Source: Clostridia bacterium
Lineage (GTDB): Bacteria; Bacillota_A; Clostridia; Peptostreptococcales; Anaerovoracaceae
Assembly (NCBI GenBank): GCA_024403175.1
Contig: JAKSSI010000066.1
Span: 1-7,083, forward strand
Direction: 5' to 3'
DNA length: 7,083 nucleotides
A program made the position numbers and the translations under genes. A model generated the notes under the pieces. It was not told where the DNA came from. It ran no database searches and saw only the letters and a list, made by a program, of their open reading frames with translations. Shown here one piece after another: positions 1-4,821 of this stretch (position 1 is its first letter; each line of letters starts with the position of its first letter).

Positions 1-579
1 TTCCTTTTTTGCCATTGGTTCGCAGAATATAGTTACACGTGTGCCGTCTAAAAGATAAGTTTCATAATACGATTTATCAGCTCTTTCTTCCGGCGTTAGC
101 AAAAGGAAGGCTTTAACAAGCTGATCTTTGCGCTCTTTGCTTATGGTTTGCTTTCTTAAATTCATTCGCCCCTTATCCATAAAATAGATGCGGTCACCAA
201 TGATTTTGGCTGAACTACTTTCTTTGAATTCATCTGAGAACCACTCTGCAAGGCCTGCCATGCCCCAATTTTCGTTGTAGATACCATCTTCCAAATCTTT
301 ATACCAAGATGGAAAACTGCAATCCTTTCTGCCCATTTGCTTAAGCAATTCAGAGATTCTTGTTTTGAAAAAATCCTTCTCTTTCTGGTATCCGATAATG
401 GCACGCTTTTGCATTTCTAAAGTGGCTTTTGAATTGTCTCGACTTTCCCAATCTTTATAAAAAGCTGTTTTGATATTTCCGCACAAGTTATAAAAAGCCT
501 CGAATTCATCAGTATTGACAGCTGTATGTCTTTCACTAACTTTTGCATTTATATAATCTTCAAAATTGAAGCTGGCCAT
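1..579 (-). CDS. CpaF/TadA-like secretion ATPase, N-terminal part (runs off left edge)
   Basis: I translated this from the ATG at 579 on the minus strand; the frame stays open for 193 codons to the window edge, so the C-terminal part, with the Walker motifs, is not visible. The first 90 residues are a charged helical region (LLKQMGRKD near 78-86). From about residue 105 the pattern matches the N-terminal domain of type II/IV secretion ATPases: GMAGLAEWF (106-114), an SSSAKIIGDRIYF strand (121-133) like the family's 'nGp..vyv' segment, and LLDGTRVTIF (176-185), equivalent to 'l.dGsRv.a'. Such hexameric ATPases drive pilin assembly from the cytoplasmic face of the membrane. The start overlaps the end of the TadZ-like gene by 20 bases and has an AAAAGGG-like site about 5-10 bases upstream. 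Its position directly after CpaB-like and TadZ-like genes strongly supports CpaF. The family call relies on a weak N-terminal domain plus context. Confidence 0.66.
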   Translation of the reverse strand, partial: MASFNFEDYINAKVSERHTAVNTDEFEAFYNLCGNIKTAFYKDWESRDNSKATLEMQKRAIIGYQKEKDFFKTRISELLKQMGRKDCSFPSWYKDLEDGIYNENWGMAGLAEWFSDEFKESSSAKIIGDRIYFMDKGRMNLRKQTISKERKDQLVKAFLLLTPEERADKSYYETYLLDGTRVTIFCEPMAKKE

Positions 580-1306
580 ATTGGGCCCTTTTGGTAAGAT
601 CGTCTGCAATTTTGTCTATCTCCCTCTTGAATTTTATATCTCTCATTGAATATATGCTTTTCTGCTCTTGCTCGGCCTTTTCCCCATTTGCCGACTGCGA
701 AACAATAAACAATGAATCTTCTTTAAAGCCTAATCTTTCGCACACAATTTTTGATGAGTTTATACAAGATCTGCTATATTTGTTCAAAACAATACCCCTG
801 AATGGCAGATTAATTTTCTTATATAAACTCATCTTCCCTTCTTGCCTGCGCAGCGCAGCTTCCGACGGCGTGCAAACAAGATAGATTTCATTGGATGAAA
901 ACAGAGCTCCTATACACATACCATTTTCAATATCGCAACCCGTATCGCAAATAATAATGTCGAAAATTGATGATGCGGCACAAAGAAGATATTCACTCAT
1001 TTCAGGCATAAAAGCGTTACTGCTGCCAGGGCTAAAACTGCCTCCAATGATGTACAAATTCTCTTTATACCTACTCTTATCAGCAATCTCCGCCATATCT
1101 ATTAAACGTTCTGCCAAATACGGCCTTATGGTTTCTAAAGATTCATTAACGTTTGGCGTGAATATTCCGCTTTCATCTTTTTCTGTATGAATAAGAAGTA
1201 TTCTTGAAGTAGGATTCTTAATAGCTATGGCTTCTGCAACAGACTGCGCTATCATCGAAGTGCCGCATTTATGATCACCGCCAAGAAAAGAAAAAACATT
1301 ATTCAT
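560..1306 (-). CDS. TadZ/CpaE-like MinD/ParA-family ATPase, degenerate Walker A
   Basis: A 248-residue protein with the fold signature of the MinD/ParA/CpaE group. It has an N-terminal beta strand and P-loop-like segment, FLGGDHKCGTSMIAQS (7-22), a Walker B strand FDIIICD (115-121), a strand at 141-146 (IYLVCT), and FRGIVLNKYS (169-178), the usual 'GivlNky' element. In Tad pilus systems TadZ/CpaE localises the apparatus to a site in the cell. Aligned to the KGGxGKT motif, both the signature Lys and the P-loop Lys are replaced (by D11 and T16), as in TadZ-type proteins that have lost canonical residues, so ATP hydrolysis is doubtful. There is no N-terminal receiver domain, unlike many longer CpaE proteins. 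The start at 1306 is fixed by GGAGG at 1315-1319. It overlaps the CpaB-like gene by 8 bases and the CpaF-like gene by 20, implying cotranslation. Confidence 0.8.
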   Translation of the reverse strand: MNNVFSFLGGDHKCGTSMIAQSVAEAIAIKNPTSRILLIHTEKDESGIFTPNVNESLETIRPYLAERLIDMAEIADKSRYKENLYIIGGSFSPGSSNAFMPEMSEYLLCAASSIFDIIICDTGCDIENGMCIGALFSSNEIYLVCTPSEAALRRQEGKMSLYKKINLPFRGIVLNKYSRSCINSSKIVCERLGFKEDSLFIVSQSANGEKAEQEQKSIYSMRDIKFKREIDKIADDLTKRAQYGQLQF

Positions 1307-1886
1307 CTATTATTCCTCCAAATATGCCAGTATTTGCTCCAGCTAAAGTGATTAGAAGCCTATTACCAGCTGCATTCACTGCGTCGTAAATTCTATAGTA
1401 ATCAGTTAAGACAGCCATTATTTCAAGCGCTCCGTCGTAATCTTTATCAATTAAGTAAGAACCTAAATACATTCTGTCTGGCATAGCAAACAAATCCACA
1501 TGACTTCTTTCACCTATCAAAATAGATTCAGAGTAAATCCAAGAATCGGGAATCACAAAATTGAACATACCCTCCGGCCTAAGTTCATCTTTTCCCATGA
1601 AATAGTCAGGACAAAGCTGCTGATTCTGAGAGATATTGCAAATCGCAATCTTTCCATTAATAAGCTCTGCCTGTTCCCTAGAAAGAGTCTTCGCTAGTTT
1701 TGATTCAGGCGTAATTCTAATTACTTTCAAATCAGCAAGACTTATTGCTTTACCCTCTTCAATATCTTTTGCTGCAACCAGCACAGGCGTAAGCATTACC
1801 TGGTCTTCATATTTACTTTCCCAAAGATATAGAGCTAGCAAACTAAAAACAGCCAGCGCAACTCCTAATATAGCTTTCCACTTCAT
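1299..1886 (-). CDS. SAF-domain CpaB/RcpC-like pilus assembly protein
   Basis: A 195-residue protein with a single N-terminal membrane segment (about 4-22, KAILGVALAVF...YLW) and little else before a SAF domain at about 33-95 (PVLVAAKDIEEGKAISLADL, then VIRITPES). That pattern, 'v.vAa.dI..G..i...dl', is typical of CpaB/RcpC/FlgA-type SAF domains. GERSHVDLFA (126-135) corresponds to the 'GdrVDv' strand that follows in CpaB. RcpC/CpaB proteins act outside the membrane in Tad pilus assembly, probably near the secretion channel or cell wall; in a Gram-positive there is no secretin, so the exact role is unclear. At 195 residues it is shorter than most CpaB proteins as I know them. A TAA lies in frame just upstream of the ATG at 1886, so this is the only ATG start; no good Shine-Dalgarno site precedes it. 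It is the first gene behind the promoter at 1938-1965. Confidence 0.76.
   Translation of the reverse strand: MKWKAILGVALAVFSLLALYLWESKYEDQVMLTPVLVAAKDIEEGKAISLADLKVIRITPESKLAKTLSREQAELINGKIAICNISQNQQLCPDYFMGKDELRPEGMFNFVIPDSWIYSESILIGERSHVDLFAMPDRMYLGSYLIDKDYDGALEIMAVLTDYYRIYDAVNAAGNRLLITLAGANTGIFGGIIDE
1315..1319 (-). promoter_or_regulatory. Ribosome binding site of the TadZ-like gene
   Basis: GGAGG on the minus strand, 8 bases before the ATG at 1306 and lying inside the 3' end of the CpaB-like gene. It fixes the start of the TadZ-like gene and shows it can be initiated independently despite the 8-base overlap. Confidence 0.85.
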
Positions 1887-1937
1887 ATACTTTTATTTAA
1901 CACTAATTACATCTTTTTCCAGTTATATTTTTACATA

Positions 1938-1965
1938 ATTATACATTAATTACTTTCATTGTCAA
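1938..1965 (-). promoter_or_regulatory. Consensus sigma-A-type promoter of the tad-like operon
   Basis: On the minus strand, TTGACA (1960-1965) and TATAAT (1938-1943) are both perfect consensus hexamers, separated by 16 bases. Transcription would start near 1930, giving a leader of roughly 45 bases before the CpaB-like ATG at 1886. The promoter lies just downstream of the terminator of the zinc-ribbon gene, so the pilus-like genes form their own unit. No operator-like palindrome was seen around it. Confidence 0.85.
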
Positions 1966-1997
1966 CCCATTTATTTCCAATTTTCTATTTCTGCAAT

Positions 1998-2028
1998 AAA
2001 AAAACGCCCCGATAATTCGGAGCGTTTT
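1998..2028 (-). terminator. Intrinsic terminator of the zinc-ribbon gene
   Basis: An inverted repeat with arms 2001-2012 and 2017-2028 and loop TAAT. On the minus-strand RNA the single irregular position (2008/2021) is a G-U wobble and the stem is followed by seven U residues (1998-2004); on the plus strand the same position is a C-A mismatch. The hairpin therefore favours minus-strand termination, 15 bases past the stop codon at 2043. Confidence 0.9.
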
Positions 2029-2042
2029 ACATCTTAATTAGC

Positions 2043-2798
2043 TTATTTCTTTTTTAAGAAAGATCCAAGGAGATTTCCGCCAACCTCAAGAGCAGCCTTT
2101 GCAGCCTTAGACGCATCAGCTGTTGCAGCAGATGCCTTTGCCTTTATAGCTTCTTCTTTTGCCTTTCTTTCAGCAGTTGCCTGCGCTTCTGCAGCTTCTT
2201 TAGCAGCAATTGCAGCAGCCTCTTCTTCGTACCAAGGAAGAACTGTTCCGCAAGCTGTACAGAACTTAGTTTCTATAGCATTTTGCTTTCCGCACTTTGG
2301 ACAAAGATAATCTTCAGCTAAAGTCTTATCAGGAAGCTTTGCACCGCATTCTGGGCAAAATTCCAAATTAGCAGGAACATCTTCGCCACACTTTGGGCAA
2401 TGCTTAAGGCCCTTGCTCAATTCTGTAGCAAAGTCATTCATTGACTGAACCCAGCCATTTACATTTCCACTGCTAACAGCTTCTTTTAATGCGCTCATTC
2501 CTTGTGCCTGAGCAGCAACAGCAGCAGCAGCTTGTACCTGAGGGTCGGCAGATGCAACTGAGGCCTGAGCATATGTAGCATTTAATTCTTTTGCACTTTC
2601 ATTCATTACCTTAGCAGCTTCATCCATCTGGCTTGCAGCGGCATTTGCAACACTATTAACTTTTGGTGCAACAATTGTTTCAGCAGCTTTGCCTACTGCT
2701 TCTGAAACGCCTTTAGTAATACCCTGTGAAATACCTTTGCTTACGGAGCTAACGCCTTTATCTACAGCGTCCTTAACAATATTACCTAATAAGCCCAT
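2043..2798 (-). CDS. Alanine-rich protein with two tandem zinc ribbons, function unknown
   Basis: A 251-residue protein that I do not recognise as a named family. Residues 1-43 hold three near-repeats of 7-8 residues beginning KGVS/KGIS/KGVS (14, 21, 29) that could form an amphipathic helix. Residues 44-130 are Ala/Gln/Ser-rich and helical. Two CxxC...CxxC zinc ribbons follow: C134/C137/C148/C151 and C166/C169/C180/C183, each ending in a short 'CGxxLP' type turn. Residues 190-240 are an Ala/Lys/Glu-rich helix (EEEAAAIAAKEAAEAQ) that could form a coiled coil. The last residues (GGNLLGSFLKKK) resemble the N-terminal MGLLGNIV. There is no signal peptide or clear membrane segment, so it is probably cytoplasmic or peripherally membrane-bound. 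Zinc ribbons of this type usually serve protein or nucleic-acid contacts; the partner here is unknown. It is expressed alone, with its own promoter, strong ribosome binding site and terminator. Confidence 0.85.
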   Translation of the reverse strand: MGLLGNIVKDAVDKGVSSVSKGISQGITKGVSEAVGKAAETIVAPKVNSVANAAASQMDEAAKVMNESAKELNATYAQASVASADPQVQAAAAVAAQAQGMSALKEAVSSGNVNGWVQSMNDFATELSKGLKHCPKCGEDVPANLEFCPECGAKLPDKTLAEDYLCPKCGKQNAIETKFCTACGTVLPWYEEEAAAIAAKEAAEAQATAERKAKEEAIKAKASAATADASKAAKAALEVGGNLLGSFLKKK

Positions 2799-2804
2799 AA
2801 CAGT

Positions 2805-2810
2805 CCTCCC
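2805..2810 (-). promoter_or_regulatory. Ribosome binding site of the zinc-ribbon gene
   Basis: GGGAGG on the minus strand, 6 bases before the ATG at 2798. It settles the start codon. Confidence 0.85.
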
Positions 2811-2840
2811 TAAAAGATTTATAGAACTTTAGTTGGCTAT

Positions 2841-2849
2841 ATTTTACCA
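2841..2849 (-). promoter_or_regulatory. Extended -10 promoter of the zinc-ribbon gene
   Basis: On the minus strand the sequence TGG-TAAAAT forms an extended -10 element (TGn plus a one-mismatch -10 hexamer). No good TTGACA hexamer sits 16-18 bases upstream, which fits extended -10 promoters. Transcription would begin near 2834, about 35 bases before the ATG at 2798. Confidence 0.5.
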
Positions 2850-2889
2850 CATTTCATTGCCACATGATTCATAATAACAAGCATAATTA

Positions 2890-2898
2890 TGATAAAAT
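2890..2898 (+). promoter_or_regulatory. Extended -10 promoter of the epimerase-MGMT operon
   Basis: TGA-TAAAAT on the plus strand is an extended -10 element, about 30 bases before the ATG at 2929. No convincing -35 is present at standard spacing; TTGCCA at 2857 is too far away. It is divergent from the zinc-ribbon promoter, with about 40 bases between the two -10 elements. Confidence 0.5.
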
Positions 2899-2928
2899 AG
2901 ACTAAATATTTTTAAGTATGAGGCCAAA

Positions 2929-3573
2929 ATGAAACAACTTTTTAAAGGAATAGAATACGAACTGGTAAGTGTTGAGACTATGCGAAAAAGCGATGCTCAC
3001 ACTATAGCTACAAGAGTTCCATCAAAAGAACTTATGCAAAGAGCCGGCAGAGGCATTTTTGAAGCGGCCCAATGGAAAGGCCCTGTTGCAATAGTTTGCG
3101 GAAAAGGCAATAACGCAGGCGACGGTTTTGTCGTGGCAGATTTGCTAAAACACGCAAACATTGAATGCACACTATTCCTTATTTCCGATAGTTTCTCTGA
3201 AGACGGTCAGTATTTCTTTAATATAGCAACTGAATCAGGCGTACCCTCAGAGCAATTTAACGAATTAACAAATTTATCATCATATAAAAGCATACTCGAT
3301 TGCATTTTCGGAACAGGTTTTAATGGCGACCCAAAAGACCTTTACAAAACTGCAATTGAAGCCATAAATTCTGCGGGGAATAATGGGTCGTACATTGTTT
3401 CTGCCGATATTAACAGCGGTTTAAATGGCGATACAGGTCTTGGAGTTTGCTTCGTAAAATCCGATTTAACTGTATCTATCGGCAATTTTAAAACTGGCCA
3501 TTTTGCAGGTTTAAGCGAAATCGCAATGAAAGATAAAGTGAACGTAGATATTGGAATTGAAATAATTGAATGA
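2929..3573 (+). CDS. nnrE: NAD(P)H-hydrate epimerase, stand-alone YjeF N-terminal domain
   Basis: A 214-residue protein matching the YjeF N-terminal (NAD(P)HX epimerase) family over nearly its whole length. It interconverts the R and S epimers of hydrated NADH/NADPH so that a dehydratase can restore the cofactor. Visible motifs are VSVETMRKSDAHTIA (13-27, family start), the Rossmann-like loop VCGKGNNAGDGFVVA (56-70), DCIFGTGF (124-131) carrying the conserved Asp, and SADINSGLNGDTG (158-170), where most relatives have 'vDiPSG'; the Pro is Asn here. The protein ends at KVNVDIGI, exactly where the ADP/ATP-dependent dehydratase domain (NnrD) begins in the usual bacterial fusion, so that domain is absent and must be encoded elsewhere if present. 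GAGG at 2920-2923 lies 5 bases before the ATG. The stop overlaps the next start as ATGA. Confidence 0.9.
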   Translation: MKQLFKGIEYELVSVETMRKSDAHTIATRVPSKELMQRAGRGIFEAAQWKGPVAIVCGKGNNAGDGFVVADLLKHANIECTLFLISDSFSEDGQYFFNIATESGVPSEQFNELTNLSSYKSILDCIFGTGFNGDPKDLYKTAIEAINSAGNNGSYIVSADINSGLNGDTGLGVCFVKSDLTVSIGNFKTGHFAGLSEIAMKDKVNVDIGIEIIE

Positions 3574-3866
3574 CAGATTTTGAATTAAAAGTTTATAAAT
3601 ATTTAACAACTATACCTAAGGGGAAAGTTGTTAGTTATGGATATTTAGCAAAGGCTATCGGATGCCCAAAGGCCTCTAGAGCTGTGGGCAATGCGCTCCA
3701 TAAAAATCCCTACCCTGACATTTATCCATGCTACAAAGTAGTTAATGCTCAAGGAAAACTTGCAAAACATTTCGGACTTGGAATAGAAGAGCAAAGGCGC
3801 CGCTTAGAAAAAGACGGCATTGTTGTAAACGATTATTCTGTAGATAGCAAATATTTTTTAGAATAA
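3570..3866 (+). CDS. MGMT-family (alkyltransferase-like) DNA-repair protein
   Basis: A 98-residue protein that consists only of the DNA-binding/active-site domain of O6-alkylguanine-DNA alkyltransferases, the size of the ATL group. Visible family features are IPKGKVVSYGYLAKAIG (15-31), SRAVGNALHKNP (36-47) with the Arg that takes the place of the flipped base, and the active-site motif PCYKVVN (53-59) in place of PCHRVvn. Cys54 is kept, unlike classical ATLs where it is Trp or Ala, but the catalytic His is Tyr55, and the position of the triad Glu appears to be Asp82 (KDGI). It may bind alkylated guanine and flag it for excision repair, or act as a weak transferase; the sequence cannot decide. 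It is coupled to the epimerase gene by an ATGA overlap and has no clear Shine-Dalgarno site of its own. Confidence 0.88.
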   Translation: MTDFELKVYKYLTTIPKGKVVSYGYLAKAIGCPKASRAVGNALHKNPYPDIYPCYKVVNAQGKLAKHFGLGIEEQRRRLEKDGIVVNDYSVDSKYFLE

Positions 3867-3867
3867 C

Positions 3868-3892
3868 AAAAGCGCTCCATCGGAGCGCTTTT
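3868..3892. terminator. Bidirectional intrinsic terminator between convergent operons
   Basis: A perfect inverted repeat: 11-base arms (3868-3878 and 3882-3892) around a 3-base loop, with A4 on one side and T4 on the other. It starts one base after the stop codon of the MGMT-family gene and ends 9 bases before the stop of the minus-strand 64-codon ORF, so it can end transcription from both sides. Confidence 0.9.
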
Positions 3893-3901
3893 AGCTTTCA
3901 T

Positions 3902-4096
3902 CTATTCAGCCCATTCGGAGATTTCCATTTCGATAATCTGCCAGGAGCCGTTGTTTTTATAAAGATAAATATTCATATCAGGTCTGTTTTCCTGAACCTG
4001 ATTTCTACCAAGAGTTTGAGTGTAGTGATACTTAACTCTAAGGCTTACGATATCATCTGTATATTGAACGAAATCAGAATAGTTAAATTCTTTCAT
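3902..4096 (-). CDS. Small ORF resembling the end of an NTF2/SnoaL-like domain; possibly a split gene part
   Basis: A 64-residue reading frame at the end of the minus-strand operon. It shows two strand-like stretches, DIVSLRVKYHYTQTL (15-29) and MNIYLYKNNGSWQIIEMEI (41-59); the latter looks like the last strands of NTF2/SnoaL-type folds ('l.f.k.nG.WkI..m.i'). There is no signal peptide, no membrane segment and no Shine-Dalgarno site. The ATG at 4096 lies 2 bases after the TAA of the upstream gene and in another frame. It may be translated by reinitiation, or it may be the detached C-terminus of that upstream protein after a frameshift or small deletion. The fold comparison is by eye only. Confidence 0.5.
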   Translation of the reverse strand: MKEFNYSDFVQYTDDIVSLRVKYHYTQTLGRNQVQENRPDMNIYLYKNNGSWQIIEMEISEWAE

Positions 4097-4098
4097 AG

Positions 4099-4818
4099 TT
4101 ACAACATAGTCTTAATCTTGTCAAATCCCTTGCCGTATACTACATAGTCTGTGTACTTAACAAGAAAATCCTTTGTCCAAGCTTTCAGTTCTTCTTGGAG
4201 TTTTGCAGGCATTTCATGCGCTACTAAAGTCCCCTTGTTAGTATCAAGTAATACTAATCCTTCACCTTCAATAGCAGGCACTGTAAACTGATTTTCTACA
4301 ACATACTCGTTATACTGAGGCACTTGGCAAGTTTTGTTTGTTTTATGATTTGCTAAAGCCTTAAGGCCTGGAAGATAAATTCCGGATTCAGAAACACTCA
4401 TTTCGGAAACCTTCATTCCGCCCACACTAACTTTTGCATCAGGAAGAGCCAAGAAACTTAAGCTCTTTGAACCCTTAATATCGCCAATATCATAAAGTGA
4501 GAAACCAAGAATAGCCTTTTCTTCTCTTTCAACTAAACTTGCAGTAGCAAATAATTCACCATCTTTGTAAACATTGTAATCAATGCCCAAATCAGTGGTC
4601 TTTGCTCTCTTGTAAGTAATTTCTCCGCCAAATTCCTTCTTAAGCTGATCTACGACTTTATTCATTTGGAACTTAGTAGAACCTTTTTCGTATTGGTTGC
4701 ACTTGCTCCAAACCACAGCCCAGCAAGCAATCATTGCAATTACTAAAACAGCAACCATAACGAAATAAACTTTATCTGTCTTTTTCTCTTTGTAACGTCT
4801 TGTACTCATTCTAGACAT
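4099..4818 (-). CDS. Single-pass membrane-anchored protein of unknown function
   Basis: A 239-residue protein that I do not recognise. It has a basic N-terminus (MSRMSTRRYKEKK) followed by one membrane segment at about 17-37 (VYFVMVAVLVIAMIACWAVVW), giving an inside-to-outside anchor with about 200 residues outside the cell. The exterior part is mixed alpha/beta with no visible catalytic motif: YNVYKDGELFATASL (81-95), ALPDAKVSVGG (124-134) and a C-terminal helix EELKAWTKDFLVKYTDYV (209-226). That helix resembles the opening helix of an NTF2-like domain, whose later strands appear to be in the next ORF. The start at 4818 is supported by AGGAGG 6 bases upstream; Met4 is a weaker alternative. 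It follows the phosphodiester glycosidase gene by 3 bases and probably works with it at the cell surface. Confidence 0.8.
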   Translation of the reverse strand: MSRMSTRRYKEKKTDKVYFVMVAVLVIAMIACWAVVWSKCNQYEKGSTKFQMNKVVDQLKKEFGGEITYKRAKTTDLGIDYNVYKDGELFATASLVEREEKAILGFSLYDIGDIKGSKSLSFLALPDAKVSVGGMKVSEMSVSESGIYLPGLKALANHKTNKTCQVPQYNEYVVENQFTVPAIEGEGLVLLDTNKGTLVAHEMPAKLQEELKAWTKDFLVKYTDYVVYGKGFDKIKTML

Positions 4819-4821
4819 AGC

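Noticed and set aside
162..404. 80-codon minus-strand reading frame
   Set aside because: It lies in a different frame inside the CpaF-like gene, has no ribosome binding site or domain-like composition, and the overlapping frame carries recognisable secretion-ATPase motifs.
1636..1938. 100-codon plus-strand reading frame antisense to the CpaB-like gene
   Set aside because: It mirrors the opposite gene, has no Shine-Dalgarno site, and its end runs through the opposite-strand promoter; it reads as a chance shadow. The same holds for plus-strand frames at 591-1190 and 5233-5839.
1930..2042. Possible riboswitch or small RNA between the zinc-ribbon and CpaB-like genes
   Set aside because: The region is fully used by one terminator and one promoter, and the remaining leader of about 45 bases is too short and A/T-rich for a known riboswitch.
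2505..2535. Short GCA/CAG-rich run that looks like a microsatellite
   Set aside because: It simply encodes the Ala/Gln-rich helix of the zinc-ribbon protein; repeat units are imperfect and part of a wider Ala-rich composition.
2857..2862. TTGCCA as the -35 of the epimerase promoter
   Set aside because: It lies 30 bases from the TAAAAT at 2893, far outside the 16-18 base range; the extended -10 explains the promoter better.
2003..3892. The two terminators share CGGAGCG and could be copies of one repeat
   Set aside because: Only the short stem core is shared, loops and flanks differ, and similar G/C cores are common in intrinsic terminators.
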